Positions 17,272-27,005 of a stretch of 64,000 nt of DNA are shown piece after piece. A model generated the notes under the pieces. The model did not search any database. It was not told the origin of the DNA and saw only the letters and a list, made by a program, of their open reading frames with translations. This stretch comes from Gammaproteobacteria bacterium (GTDB lineage: Bacteria; Pseudomonadota; Gammaproteobacteria; JAJFKO01). The stretch is from assembly GCA_021773175.1 (NCBI GenBank), contig JAJFKO010000038.1:124001-188000 (forward strand). The letters are read 5' to 3'. Position 1 is the stretch's first letter, and each line of letters opens with the position of its first letter. Both the position numbers and the translations under genes were made by a program.

Positions 17272-18330
17272 ATGATGGAAAAGAAAGGGCGCAAACCCAC
17301 TGCGAAAAAAGCAGGGAAGAAGCCAGCTGATGTTAAGGTATCTAAATCTAAGAAATCTGAGAATGAAGAACTTGACGACGCAGAGTTAGAAGAAGAAGAA
17401 GATGCGGATGTTAAAGAAATCGTTATTGACGATAGTAAAGCGGATATTCTTGAATATGAGAAAAAGAATCCTCGCAGTAATTACGGTGAAAGTTTCGACC
17501 CAACCCAAATTTATTTAAGTGAAATTGGGTTTTCGCCACTGCTTAGCGCTGAAGAAGAAGTTCATTATTCAACTCTTTCTCTCAAAGGTGATGAAGCTGC
17601 ACGCAAACGTATGATTGAAAGTAATTTGCGTTTAGTCGTTAAAATAGCGCGTCGCTATATTAATCGAGGCCTTGCATTTTTAGATTTAATTGAAGAAGGT
17701 AACCTCGGCTTGATCCGTGCCGTTGAAAAGTTTGATCCTACTCGAGGCTTTCGTTTTTCAACTTATGCAACGTGGTGGATTCGTCAAACTATCGAACGCG
17801 CTATCATGAATCAAACGCGAACAATTCGTTTGCCGATTCATGTTGTTAAAGAATTAAATGTTTATTTACGCGCGGCAAGAACCTTAACGCAAGAATTAGA
17901 CCATGAGCCTACGCCTGAAGAAATTGCCAACCTCGTTGATAAGCCTATCGAAGATGTTAAGCGTATGCTGGGTTTGAATGAAAAAGTGACGTCGGTAGAT
18001 TCTCCGGGCAGTGCCGAAGCGGATAAACCTTTACTTGAAACCATTGCCGATCAAAGTAATCTTGATCCGGTACAAATTCTGCAAGATGAGAATATGTCAG
18101 ATTTCATCGAACAATGGTTGGATGAACTATCTGAGAAACAGCGTGAAGTGATTTCGCGACGTTTTGGATTGCGTGGCCATGACCATGCAACCCTAGAAGA
18201 TGTTGGTAAAGAAATTGGTTTAACTCGTGAGCGTGTGCGACAAATACAAGTTGAAGCTCTACGTCGCTTGCGTGAAATTATCATCAAGGAAGGTATGTCG
18301 AGCGATGATATTTCCGATATTGTCGGTTAA
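17272..18330 (+). CDS. rpoS: RNA polymerase sigma factor RpoS
   Basis: The stationary-phase sigma factor, important in Legionellales for the switch to the transmissive form. The 352-residue protein has a Lys-rich then acidic N-terminal extension of about 65 residues. Region 1.2 is seen as [16 protein letters not shown]. Region 2 shows [14 protein letters not shown] and [16 protein letters not shown], and the linker has [12 protein letters not shown]. Region 4.2 carries the helix-turn-helix [21 protein letters not shown] occurs at both 17272 and 17275. The gene lies behind nlpD, the usual place for rpoS. A repeat element begins six bases after the stop. Confidence 0.96.
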   Translation: MMEKKGRKPTAKKAGKKPADVKVSKSKKSENEELDDAELEEEEDADVKEIVIDDSKADILEYEKKNPRSNYGESFDPTQIYLSEIGFSPLLSAEEEVHYSTLSLKGDEAARKRMIESNLRLVVKIARRYINRGLAFLDLIEEGNLGLIRAVEKFDPTRGFRFSTYATWWIRQTIERAIMNQTRTIRLPIHVVKELNVYLRAARTLTQELDHEPTPEEIANLVDKPIEDVKRMLGLNEKVTSVDSPGSAEADKPLLETIADQSNLDPVQILQDENMSDFIEQWLDELSEKQREVISRRFGLRGHDHATLEDVGKEIGLTRERVRQIQVEALRRLREIIIKEGMSSDDISDIVG

Positions 18331-18335
18331 ATTCT

Positions 18336-18477
18336 CAGGACTTACGATAAATGCCAAGGTCGAGGTACCCGAGGGCACAGGCAATTGTGTTGTCAAAATA
18401 ACCGATAGTATACAAAATATGTGAGTTTTTTTGGCAACATAACTAACAAAGAGATTGGGGTTTAGCGTAAATTCTGA
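18336..18477. repeat. MITE-like inverted-repeat element, subtype B, diverged copy
   Basis: The left end CAGGACTTACGATAAATGCC continues with AAGGTCGAGG, and the right end has CAAAGAGATTGGGGTTTAGCG then TAAATTCTGA. An imperfect inner inverted repeat, TTGTGTTGTCAAAA with TTTTTTGGCAACATAA, suggests a long hairpin. It lies between rpoS and the aminotransferase gene and may end the rpoS transcript. Confidence 0.7.
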
Positions 18478-18500
18478 TTCTAAAGAGCAAGATCAAGATT

Positions 18501-19682
18501 ATGAGTAATTCAAAAATTTTTCAACCTAGTGATCGTACTGTCGGCCTTAAACAATCTGGTATTCGTTCAGCAAGTCAACGCTGCCAACAAATTTCTGGTA
18601 TTAATTTAGGGCAAGGCGTCTGTGATATTCCGATTATGCCGGTTATCAAAGAAGCGGCTGCCGCGTCAATCAATAATGATAAAAGTTTATATTCAGCTTG
18701 TGAGGGTATTTATCCATTACGTGAAAAAATTGCTGAAAAAATGTTGGCGTTTAATAATTTGAAGGTTGACCCTGCTACACAAGTGATGGTGAGTCATGGT
18801 GCAACGGGTGCTTATGTTAGTGCGGTGAATACTTTATTTAATCCTGGTGATGAAGTTATTTTATTTGAACCTTTTTACGGTTATCACAAAGATCTTTTAG
18901 AATTATTTGGTTGTACGATAAAAACTGTGCCGATCAATATGACGGATTTTAGTTTTTCTATGGATGATGTACGAGCAGCTATTAGCAATAAAACCAAAGC
19001 CATTGTTGTCTGCACGCCAAATAATCCTACCGGCAAAATATTTAGTCGCGAAGAGTTATTAGCAATAGGTGAAGTTGCTATCGATAATGATTTATATATT
19101 CTGACCGATGAAATGTATGAATATATTACCTATCCAGGCTATGAACATGTGTCTTTGGCAAGTTTAAGTGATGATTTATTCGCTCGTACCATTACTATTT
19201 CCGGTTTTTCGAAAACTTATAATATGACGGGGTGGCGTCTTGGTTATGCCGTTGGGCCAGCTGCTATTATTGAAAAAATGGCTTTAGTACAAGATCTTAT
19301 TTATGTTTGCCCATCAACACCATTACAATATGCATCATTAGCCGCATATACTTTAGCCGATGATTACTATACGGCGATGCGCGATGAATATCTCAAAAAG
19401 CGAGATTTAACAGTGCAAGTGTTAGAGAAATTAGGCTTTAACGTAACCTGCCCGCAAGGGGCGTATTACATCATGGCAAATTTTGCTAACTTGCCTTTTG
19501 CTGATGATGAAACAGCCACTAACTTCTTGTTAGAAAAAGCAAAAGTTGCGACGGTCACGGGACGCTCCTTCTTTCAAAATCCAGTCGATGGCAAGCAGTT
19601 TCTACGAATTTGTTATGCTTTAGATGAGTCAAAAGTGAGCCAAGCTCTGACACAGCTTGAGATAGCAATGAGTGATATTTAA
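18501..19682 (+). CDS. Pyridoxal-phosphate class I/II aminotransferase
   Basis: A 393-residue fold-type I aminotransferase resembling the aspartate, methionine or kynurenine aminotransferase subgroup. The PLP lysine is K238 in ISGFSKTYNMTGWRLGY. NNPTG (174-178), D203 in LTDEMYEY and R246 are the other cofactor-binding residues, and the substrate-carboxylate Arg is in KQFLRICYA near the end. The substrate cannot be named. It may act in amino-acid salvage like other genes here. It has its own leader behind the subtype B repeat. Confidence 0.9.
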   Translation: MSNSKIFQPSDRTVGLKQSGIRSASQRCQQISGINLGQGVCDIPIMPVIKEAAAASINNDKSLYSACEGIYPLREKIAEKMLAFNNLKVDPATQVMVSHGATGAYVSAVNTLFNPGDEVILFEPFYGYHKDLLELFGCTIKTVPINMTDFSFSMDDVRAAISNKTKAIVVCTPNNPTGKIFSREELLAIGEVAIDNDLYILTDEMYEYITYPGYEHVSLASLSDDLFARTITISGFSKTYNMTGWRLGYAVGPAAIIEKMALVQDLIYVCPSTPLQYASLAAYTLADDYYTAMRDEYLKKRDLTVQVLEKLGFNVTCPQGAYYIMANFANLPFADDETATNFLLEKAKVATVTGRSFFQNPVDGKQFLRICYALDESKVSQALTQLEIAMSDI

Positions 19683-19806
19683 GCAATACACTGATCGTTA
19701 AATGGACAATGTCCTACGCCACGTCTTGTCGATCTGCTCAAGAAATTAACATGCATTCTGGTTTATAATTTTCCTTGTTCAAGAAAGGTTCAAGGAGGAA
19801 CTGGTA

Positions 19807-21294
19807 ATGGCATATGAACAAGGACGTTCAGCCACAGATGTTAGTAATGAGCTTATTACTGCTGATGGTGAAGCAAAGAGTAATGACGCTGCTATGGATT
19901 GGCGGCAATATCATGCACTGCAAGGAAATGGTGTTTTCAGTGATAGCTTAGACGATGACATGGATGATGCTACTGAACTAGTAAGCTCATTATTAGCAAC
20001 AGAATCATATTCAACTACGACTGATGATACCGAATTTGTTGTTGGAAATGAATCAGAAGCCGCTGCTGGAGCAAGGAAATGGCGCAGGTTACATGAACGC
20101 TTTGGCTGGGATGCGAGTCAAGTTGATGCTCGAGAAGGCTTGACGGCAAAACCTGAACCCTCAACAACTCCAGCAAACATTAACGTGCCAACAGCTGATT
20201 TACATCATTTAAATGTAGCACTATGGGGCGCACCAACCCGACCATTGCAAGTAATTTTAGGTCAAGTTATTCGTCAAGAAGAAGCTCGACGCTTAGCGAT
20301 CAAGCAATGGAATCAGTCTGCATATCGTTTTTATTTATTACGTAATGCTTTAGAAATAGAAAGCGCATTTAATGCTACTGTTAATGCTTTTCGTTTAAAA
20401 ATGGCTCGTTTAATTACATTTTCTTCATATGAACATAGATTGCATTTAAAGAAGATGCGGGCACAACTTGCGAATGTGCAGCGTCATATTGGCGATATGA
20501 ATACTTTTATTATAAATTATTTAGCGCAAGTGCAAACGTCTCAATCTGTTTATAAGCGTTTTATGGATCGCCATAACAGCTTATTTGCAAACTTAATAAC
20601 GCAACAAAAAATTTGTATGCCAGTGAGATTACGAGAAGCATTAACTCGCGGCAAGCATCCCATAGATGTATTCAATCATCCTGATTATGGCCATTTAATG
20701 AGTGAAGAATTACGTGCTAAATTCATTGAAATCTATAAGCTATGCGCAGAAAGACTGGCATTACAACCGAGTTCACCACCAGCAAGTTCTCAACATTATC
20801 GTCTGCAAATGCAACAAGCTATGTTAGCTGCGATGTTGTGGGAAGATATGGTCAATGTTGCTGAACCACAAATCACTATCGAGAATTGCGCTCAACATTT
20901 TGCGGCGCTACAGATACAAATGCAACACGTTGCTGCAGAATGTTGTGACGTAGAATTAATTTATGCTGAGGTAATTCGCACGATGCGAGAAGTACAACAG
21001 CAGCAAGCTGAATTGCAAGTGCGTATGCAACAATGTCGAGATGGTGAACTTGATGTTTTAACATCACTCAATGCTTTACACTTAATACCAGCGCAAAAGA
21101 CGCTCGCGAAATGGTGGCAAACATTTGCTGGCAACAATGATGTTACTGAAGTGTATTGCAGTCCAAATAATGCAGCTTTAGAATCAGGATTTGCTATTAA
21201 TCATACCAGCGGAAGTATTCTGAGTGGTAGCAGAGATACCGCAAAAATTGCAACGACGACTGCGCAATATTTTCGACGCGTATTAAACTTTTAA
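19807..21294 (+). CDS. Orphan alpha-helical protein; possible effector
   Basis: I do not recognise this 495-residue protein. The start is backed by a very strong AAGGAGG site (about 19793-19799). Residues 1-80 are acidic and Ser/Thr-rich (DDDMDDATELV) and probably disordered. Residues 140-410 are predicted helical, with several Gln/Arg-rich amphipathic stretches such as EVQQQQAELQVRMQQ, likely coiled coil. No signal peptide or membrane segment is seen. A TATAAT-like box lies upstream near 19764. The short disordered acidic start and the helical body are typical of orphan effectors in Legionellales, but nothing proves export. Confidence 0.7.
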   Translation: MAYEQGRSATDVSNELITADGEAKSNDAAMDWRQYHALQGNGVFSDSLDDDMDDATELVSSLLATESYSTTTDDTEFVVGNESEAAAGARKWRRLHERFGWDASQVDAREGLTAKPEPSTTPANINVPTADLHHLNVALWGAPTRPLQVILGQVIRQEEARRLAIKQWNQSAYRFYLLRNALEIESAFNATVNAFRLKMARLITFSSYEHRLHLKKMRAQLANVQRHIGDMNTFIINYLAQVQTSQSVYKRFMDRHNSLFANLITQQKICMPVRLREALTRGKHPIDVFNHPDYGHLMSEELRAKFIEIYKLCAERLALQPSSPPASSQHYRLQMQQAMLAAMLWEDMVNVAEPQITIENCAQHFAALQIQMQHVAAECCDVELIYAEVIRTMREVQQQQAELQVRMQQCRDGELDVLTSLNALHLIPAQKTLAKWWQTFAGNNDVTEVYCSPNNAALESGFAINHTSGSILSGSRDTAKIATTTAQYFRRVLNF

Positions 21295-21316
21295 GCTAAG
21301 ATTTAGGCTAAATTTC

Positions 21317-21374
21317 AGCTTAGATTCAGCATAATTAGGCGTTCGCAATAGATATCAACTGCGGAGTTTAGGTT
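21317..21374. repeat. 57-58 bp intergenic inverted-repeat element, family 2, copy 1
   Basis: This copy reads TTAGATTCAGCATAATTAGG, then ATATCAACTGCGGAG, then TTTAGGTT, with imperfect inverted ends. It aligns almost base for base with the copy at 42466-42522. Its right end overlaps the stop codon of the CBS-domain gene. It sits between two convergent genes, so it may act as a bidirectional transcription end. Confidence 0.7.
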
Positions 21375-21967
21375 CAATGCAAGTCTTGTAATAACTGTGC
21401 TAAATCATGGGCTTTACCCAATACACTCGTAATATCTTTGCCTAGTTGTCGTGAAATTTGGGTTGCAGAAAATAATCCACAGACAATGTGCTGCTCTTTC
21501 TCTGCACTATATTCAACAACAATTGCGTGATGTTTTCGCATTTCATGCAATGTTTCAACAATGTCGCCAACTTTGGCATGCGCAAGTGATTCAATATCCA
21601 GGGCCAGCATGTCATCTTGTGGCGTCATGACCATACCGACTAAAACTTTATCATGGTGAATCTTACGTTCCTGGGCAATTTTTATTGGTTTTTCACCAAT
21701 AAGATCTTCTGAGGTAATAATCCCTTTGATTTGATGCTCATCGTTTCTCACCAGTAGCATGTGGACTTCACAGGCATTCATTTCAGTCGCTGCCGCTTCT
21801 ATGGTATCTGTTGATAATATAGTAATGGCTCGAAGTTTTCTGAGGTCTGTCATCACGCGCATCGCGGCATCATCACAACGAACTAATTCAGGCAAATCGT
21901 TAGCCTGACTGTAAAAATTATTAGCAAGTAAGTGAACTCTTGGCAATGCCTGGTATTTTTTCGCCAT
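21374..21967 (-). CDS. CBS-domain pair protein
   Basis: The 197-residue soluble protein contains two CBS motifs, at about 48-100 (LRAITILSTDTIEAAATEM through IKGIITSEDLIG) and about 115-180 (MTPQDDMLALDIESLAHAKVGDIV through VCGLFSATQISRQLG). CBS pairs bind adenine nucleotides and act as energy sensors, usually attached to or partnering other proteins. No catalytic domain is present, so the target is unknown. Its last codon lies in the family 2 repeat. Confidence 0.85.
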   Translation of the reverse strand: MAKKYQALPRVHLLANNFYSQANDLPELVRCDDAAMRVMTDLRKLRAITILSTDTIEAAATEMNACEVHMLLVRNDEHQIKGIITSEDLIGEKPIKIAQERKIHHDKVLVGMVMTPQDDMLALDIESLAHAKVGDIVETLHEMRKHHAIVVEYSAEKEQHIVCGLFSATQISRQLGKDITSVLGKAHDLAQLLQDLH

Positions 21968-22109
21968 TTATTTCTCTACTCCAACTAGTTTACATCCAAA
22001 TTAATGGCGGCCATTATAGTTGTTAGTGGCTGTGTCAGCAAGCAGACATAAGATTTACGGCAAAAGATTTAGTGTTAATCCTTAATACACCAAGGCAATG
22101 CTTTTAAAG

Positions 22110-22138
22110 CTTGAAAAATGCATTAAGCACCCCAATGT
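22110..22138 (+). promoter_or_regulatory. Sigma-32 (RpoH) heat-shock promoter of htpG
   Basis: CTTGAAA at 22110-22116 and CCCCAATGT at 22130-22138 are separated by 13 bases, a near-perfect match to the RpoH consensus. It lies about 120 bases before the htpG start. A small inverted repeat, AGCGAT (22147-22152) and ATCGCT (22169-22174), follows in the untranslated leader. Confidence 0.85.
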
Positions 22139-22261
22139 ATATCTGGAGCGATAAAATTCTAAAAATGGATCGCTAGGGGTATATTGCACATCCGCATGGG
22201 TTCCTATAGAATCCTTGTGTATTTTTTTATCATAATCTATCTAATAAGATTGGAGCGTAAA

Positions 22262-24199
22262 ATGACAAGCACAGCAACTCAAGATAAGCAGACGAAAGGT
22301 TTTGAAACGGAAGTTAATAAAATTCTCCATTTAGTAACGCATTCTCTATATAGCAATAAAGAAATATTTTTACGCGAGCTGATTTCTAATGCCTCAGATG
22401 CCATAGAAAAATTACGTCATGAGGCTTTAACAGCGCCAGATTTAAATGAAAATGATCCTAATTATCGTATTCGCGTTGAGTTTGATAAAGACGCTAAAAC
22501 TATTACCGTATCCGATAATGGTGTCGGTATGGATTATGATGCTGTGGTCAGTAATCTTGGTACTATTGCGAAATCAGGAACAGAAGAATTTTTGCATGCA
22601 CTCACCGGTAACCAAACCAAAGATTCACAATTGATTGGTCAGTTCGGCGTGGGTTTTTATTCAGCTTTTATTGTTGCGGATAAGGTTACTGTTTTGACGC
22701 GTAAAGCGGGCTTGCCTGTAGATCAAGGTGTACGTTGGCAATCCACAGGTGAAAATCAATATGATATTGAAAGCGCGACTGTTAACACTCGTGGTACCGA
22801 AATCATTTTACATTTAAAAGATGCTGAAGTAGAGTTTTTAGAAGATTATCGCTTACGCACTGTTATTAACAAATATTCCGATCATATTGCATACCCAATT
22901 GAAATGCAGAAAACGGTAGTTGCTGAACCAGAAGAAACAAAAGAAGGTGAAGCAGAAGCTATAGAAGTAAAAGCGATTGAATACGAGACGATTAACCAAG
23001 CTAAAGCGTTATGGACCTTGCCAAAAAGTCAAATTAAGAAAGAAGACTACCAAGAGTTTTATAAACATATTTCACATGATTTCGATGAGCCGTTAATTTG
23101 GATGCATAATCAAGTTGAAGGTAAATTAGAGTATACAAGTTTATTGTATATACCTTCTCATGCACCATTTGATTTATGGAGTCGTGACACAAAACATGGT
23201 TTAAGATTGTATGTACAACGTGTTTTTATTATGGATAAAGCCGATCAGTTTTTACCAAATTACTTACGTTTTGTTAACGGTGTTTTAGATTCAAATGATT
23301 TGCCATTAAATGTTTCACGTGAATTATTACAAAGTAATCGCACTGTTGAGTCTATTCGCACAGCTTTAATTAAGCGCGCACTTGATGCACTGGCTAAATT
23401 GGCTCGCGATAATAAAGAGAAATACACGAAGTTCTGGGAAGCTTTCGGACAAGTATTAAAAGAAGGTCCTGCAGAAGATGCAACGAATCGTGAAAAAATT
23501 GCCAAGTTATTGCGATTTAGTAGTACTCATACCGATAAAGTTCAGCAAGATGTTGCTCTCGATGACTATATTGAACGTATGCAGAAAGATCAGGAACACA
23601 TTTACTTTGTTTCAGGTGAAACGTTTAATTCTGCAAAAAACAGTCCTCATTTAGAAATCTTTCGCAAGAAAGGCATCGAAGTTTTATTATTGAGTGATCG
23701 TATTGATGAGTGGCTAGTAACGCATCTTACAGAATATGAAGGTAAGCAGCTTAAATCAGTGGCTAAAGGCGATCTTGATTTAGGCAAGTTAGAAGACGAA
23801 GAAACTAAAAAAGAACAGGAAGCCGTTGAGAAAGATAATGAAAGCTTCATTAAACAAATTAAAGATGCCTTAGGTGAGAAGGTCAAAGAAGTTCGAATTA
23901 CTCATCGTTTAACAGATTCGCCTGCTTGTTTAGTGACAGATGATTACGACATGAGTATGCATTTACAGCGTATGATGCAAGCGGCTGGGCAAACAATTCC
24001 TGCGAGCAAACCCATTTTTGAAATTAACCCACAGCATAACTTAGTGCAACGCTTGCGTGATGAACAAGATGATACGCGCTTTAGTGATTGGTCCATGATT
24101 TTGTTTGATCAAGCGTTCTTAGCAGAAGGTGGTCATTTAGATGATCCAGGCAGTTATGTAAAACGTTTAAATCAACTATTATTAGAACTCGCTAAATAG
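22262..24199 (+). CDS. htpG: Chaperone protein HtpG (Hsp90)
   Basis: Bacterial Hsp90, an ATP-dependent dimeric chaperone. The ATG at 22262 ([14 protein letters not shown]) is chosen because GGAG lies six bases before it and homologues start here; upstream in-frame codons would add an unlikely hydrophobic extension. The 645-residue protein has the GHKL ATPase motifs [19 protein letters not shown] and [11 protein letters not shown]. The middle domain contains [21 protein letters not shown], and there is a C-terminal dimerisation region. A sigma-32 promoter precedes it. manC starts 15 bases after the stop and could be read through from htpG. Confidence 0.97.
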   Translation: MTSTATQDKQTKGFETEVNKILHLVTHSLYSNKEIFLRELISNASDAIEKLRHEALTAPDLNENDPNYRIRVEFDKDAKTITVSDNGVGMDYDAVVSNLGTIAKSGTEEFLHALTGNQTKDSQLIGQFGVGFYSAFIVADKVTVLTRKAGLPVDQGVRWQSTGENQYDIESATVNTRGTEIILHLKDAEVEFLEDYRLRTVINKYSDHIAYPIEMQKTVVAEPEETKEGEAEAIEVKAIEYETINQAKALWTLPKSQIKKEDYQEFYKHISHDFDEPLIWMHNQVEGKLEYTSLLYIPSHAPFDLWSRDTKHGLRLYVQRVFIMDKADQFLPNYLRFVNGVLDSNDLPLNVSRELLQSNRTVESIRTALIKRALDALAKLARDNKEKYTKFWEAFGQVLKEGPAEDATNREKIAKLLRFSSTHTDKVQQDVALDDYIERMQKDQEHIYFVSGETFNSAKNSPHLEIFRKKGIEVLLLSDRIDEWLVTHLTEYEGKQLKSVAKGDLDLGKLEDEETKKEQEAVEKDNESFIKQIKDALGEKVKEVRITHRLTDSPACLVTDDYDMSMHLQRMMQAAGQTIPASKPIFEINPQHNLVQRLRDEQDDTRFSDWSMILFDQAFLAEGGHLDDPGSYVKRLNQLLLELAK

Positions 24200-24214
24200 G
24201 AAAATAACAATAGC

Positions 24215-25630
24215 ATGAATATTGTACCTGTCATCTTAGCTGGCGGTGTCGGTAGCCGCTTATGGCCATTGTCGCGGGAATTATTTCCTAAGCAATTTAT
24301 TAAATTGTTTGCCGATGACTATAGCTTGTTTCAACAAACTGTATTGCGAGCTAAGGCTTTAGGGGACGTCTGTCCTATTGTTCTTTGCAATATTGAGCAT
24401 CATTTTATTGTTGTTGAGCAATTACGTGATATCGCTTGTGATAATGCAACGATTATTGCTGAACCGCTGGGTAGAAATACTGCTCCAGCGGCTGCAGTTG
24501 CTGCCTTGTATAATTTACAACAAGGTGATGATGATGTGCTCTTACTCATGCCTGCCGATCATAAAATTGATGACCAAAAAGCATTTGTTGAGCGGGTATT
24601 AATTGCTGCAGAATATGCAGAAAATAATATGCTGAGTATTTTTGGAGTGAGTGTTCATTGTGCGGAAACAGGTTACGGTTATATTCAACGCGGTGAATTA
24701 TTAAGTGATAAAGATATTTATCGTGTAGCAAAGTTTGTTGAAAAACCCGATAGTGCGACGGCAGAAAAATACTTTACTAGTGGCGACTATTTCTGGAATA
24801 GCGGCATGTTTGTTTTTAAAGCTTCAACCTATATCGCGGAATTACAACAACATGCTGCGGATATTGCTGAAAATTGCCAAATGAGTCTGCAACATGCCAA
24901 AAAAAGCGATAATTGTTTAACGTTGTCAGAAGAACATTTTCGTCAATGTCGTAGTGACTCTATTGATTATGCGGTGATGGAAAATACCGATAAAGCTGTC
25001 GTCATCGCCTTCCCAATGAATTGGAATGATCTAGGTTCTTGGGATGCTCTATGGGAAGTGGATGCTAAGGACGAAGCAAATAACGTTGTTTACGGCGAAA
25101 CACGCTTACAAGATGTGAGTAATAGCTATATACGTGCTGAAAATAAGTTATTGGTTGCTTTGGGCATTGATGATGCGATCATTATCGAAACGGAAGATAC
25201 CGTTTTAGTTGCGAGTAAAGATAAAGCGCAAGCGATTAAACCTATAGTAAAGCAATTACAAAAAGAGAAACGTCAAGAAGTTGTTGCTCATTACATAACG
25301 TATCGTCCATGGGGCTCGTTTGAAAATATTGTTGAAAGTGAAAACTATAAGGTAAAACGCCTTACCGTTAATCCAGGCGCCAAGTTATCCTTACAAATGC
25401 ATTATCATCGCGCAGAACATTGGGTAGTAGTAAGTGGCACTGCTCAGATCACGAAAGGCGAAGAAACATTCTCATTGCAGCGCAATCAATCTACTTATAT
25501 TTCACCGGAAACCACTCATCGTTTGAGTAATCCTGGGAATATTCCTTTGGTTGTTATTGAAGTTCAGACTGGTGAATATCTTGGTGAAGATGATATTGTT
25601 CGGTTCGATGATGTTTATGGGCGCATCTAA
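24215..25630 (+). CDS. manC: Mannose-1-phosphate guanylyltransferase / mannose-6-phosphate isomerase (bifunctional, ManC/WbpW type)
   Basis: This enzyme makes GDP-D-mannose, the precursor for the downstream Gmd/Rmd steps. The 471-residue protein has the nucleotidyltransferase motif GGVGSRLWPLSRELFPKQF at residues 10-28. The FVEKPD motif is near 174. A C-terminal cupin isomerase domain (about 350-465) carries the zinc ligands in QMHYHRAEHW. The length is that of the bifunctional type II enzymes. It opens the polysaccharide locus directly behind htpG. Confidence 0.95.
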   Translation: MNIVPVILAGGVGSRLWPLSRELFPKQFIKLFADDYSLFQQTVLRAKALGDVCPIVLCNIEHHFIVVEQLRDIACDNATIIAEPLGRNTAPAAAVAALYNLQQGDDDVLLLMPADHKIDDQKAFVERVLIAAEYAENNMLSIFGVSVHCAETGYGYIQRGELLSDKDIYRVAKFVEKPDSATAEKYFTSGDYFWNSGMFVFKASTYIAELQQHAADIAENCQMSLQHAKKSDNCLTLSEEHFRQCRSDSIDYAVMENTDKAVVIAFPMNWNDLGSWDALWEVDAKDEANNVVYGETRLQDVSNSYIRAENKLLVALGIDDAIIIETEDTVLVASKDKAQAIKPIVKQLQKEKRQEVVAHYITYRPWGSFENIVESENYKVKRLTVNPGAKLSLQMHYHRAEHWVVVSGTAQITKGEETFSLQRNQSTYISPETTHRLSNPGNIPLVVIEVQTGEYLGEDDIVRFDDVYGRI

Positions 25631-25633
25631 ACA

Positions 25634-26614
25634 CTATCGCGTTTTAGTCGCTAGAACATTAATTAGTTTATTTTTGAAATTGACAAAATATTTGTGTGAT
25701 TTTCTGAAAAGGAATTGTAGTAAATTTTCATTAACAAGCATGTCATGCTTCTTTATTAGTGTCTGATGTTCTCGATTTTTGTCTTTTAATGTTATGAGAG
25801 TATCATTTAGCTCTTGCCGCAAATTAATATGTGAGCGGATAGGATAAGTTAGTTGATATTGATCATCACATATTTCATAAATTAGCTCATGATCTGTTTC
25901 ACTATAGATTTCCAGGCTTTCAAAAGCATGTTTTTGAAATTCGGGTGTTGTATGCGTCGCATTATCTTTACCTATATGTGAGGCTCTTGCAAAAATGGGT
26001 TGTAATACATACAAGTTTTCAGAGGCTAATAGATAATCAAAGATAGCTAAGTCCCAACCGTCAAAGCGCAGGCCATTTTTAGTAAGAGCATGTTTTGGTG
26101 TGCGTAACCAGTTTACTTTAAAATGCTGTTGCCATTGCTGTTCTATAATAACTAATCCCAAGCTGTTAAATGTTTTGGCTTTGAATAGTTTATTTGGTTC
26201 ATTCGGATTTGAAATAAAGCCTGCACTGCAGCAGCCACCAGAAAGTAGGTTTAAAACTAAAACGTCACGTAGGTCTTGCGCCAAATACCAGTTTGCTAAT
26301 TTTATTAGATCTGGTGAGACAATAAGATCTTCTTCTAAATAGATACAACACATAGCGCCAGAGTTAAAAACATTTTCAAGCATATGATAAGGATTATATT
26401 TCACCCCAAGCCGAGTCGTATTTACAGTGATAGAATAGTTATAAGGTTTTAATAAGCGTTCTGCAATTTCAAGAAAACGTTCGTGATGTGAACTGGGTTC
26501 TAATTGTATGTAGACACGCCAATCTGTTAGGTCATTCTTGATAAGGGACTGTAACATTTCTTCAAAATATTGAGGTCTTTTAAAAGCAGTAATAGCAATC
26601 GCTTTGAATGACAT
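25634..26614 (-). CDS. Glycosyltransferase-like protein (GNT-I/GT-A resembling)
   Basis: A 326-residue protein starting MSFKAIAITAFKRPQYFEEM, a GT-A nucleotide-sugar fold opening. A DxD-like acidic motif appears in CIYLEEDLIVSPDL near residue 105. The later segments NGLRFDGWDLAIFDYLL and ARASHIGKDNATH recall GNT-I type N-acetylglucosaminyltransferases. ATG 26614 is preferred to a GTG 17 codons upstream, since it places the beta-strand at the N-terminus; neither has a clear ribosome site. The C-terminal 60 residues are basic and helical. It is the only gene of the polysaccharide region on the minus strand, converging on manC with a three-base gap. Confidence 0.65.
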   Translation of the reverse strand: MSFKAIAITAFKRPQYFEEMLQSLIKNDLTDWRVYIQLEPSSHHERFLEIAERLLKPYNYSITVNTTRLGVKYNPYHMLENVFNSGAMCCIYLEEDLIVSPDLIKLANWYLAQDLRDVLVLNLLSGGCCSAGFISNPNEPNKLFKAKTFNSLGLVIIEQQWQQHFKVNWLRTPKHALTKNGLRFDGWDLAIFDYLLASENLYVLQPIFARASHIGKDNATHTTPEFQKHAFESLEIYSETDHELIYEICDDQYQLTYPIRSHINLRQELNDTLITLKDKNREHQTLIKKHDMLVNENLLQFLFRKSHKYFVNFKNKLINVLATKTR

Positions 26615-26683
26615 AAAAATAGACTTATTAGCGTTTGGGATGCGGTGATTATACTCTGGGACCACAGATAGGAAACATTTTTA

Positions 26684-26712
26684 TAGGACTTACGCAAAAC
26701 TCTTTACTTGTG
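26684..26712. repeat. Partial MITE-like element, subtype A end
   Basis: TAGGACTTACGCAAAAC followed by TCTTTACTTG matches the left end of the copy at 5655. The remainder of the element is missing or replaced, and a subtype B copy begins about 55 bases further on. Confidence 0.6.
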
Positions 26713-26765
26713 CCAAGCGCGATGTGCTTTAAAGTTGCCCTGCAATGTGAATATCCCTAATTATA

Positions 26766-26855
26766 TAGGGCTTATGCTAAATGCCAAGGTCGAGACATGC
26801 CTGCGCCCTTTGGGTATGGGTATAACAAAGAGATTGGTGTTTAGCGTAAGTCCTA
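26766..26855. repeat. MITE-like inverted-repeat element, subtype B, 90-bp copy
   Basis: The left end is TAGGGCTTATGCTAAATGCC followed by AAGGTCGAG. The right end is AACAAAGAGATTGGTGTTTAGC followed by GTAAGTCCTA. The inner words match the copy after rpoS. The gap 26615-27005 between the minus-strand glycosyltransferase and fkbM holds this element, the partial subtype A end and otherwise AT-rich sequence with no visible gene. Confidence 0.8.
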
Positions 26856-27005
26856 TTTTATCTCGTTATTACGAGCTTACTATACGTCATGAGTAAATAA
26901 TGGGCATTGCAACAGTGGCAGTGTTTCTATAAAATCGTTCTGGAGTTTCTGTGTACTTTTGAATATTAAAGATCTTTAATTAATAAACCGAGACGGGTAT
27001 ATATT

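Noticed and set aside
18227-18424. Open frame overlapping the end of rpoS
   Set aside because: Its second half is the subtype B repeat and the first half lies over the rpoS helix-turn-helix coding region in another frame.
22046-22090. TAAGATTTACGGCAAAAG as another copy of the TAGGACTTACG repeat before htpG
   Set aside because: There are too many mismatches and no opposite end could be found.
26708-26896. 62-codon open frame across the repeat region before fkbM
   Set aside because: It is composed of the two repeat elements and has no ribosome site or protein-like composition.
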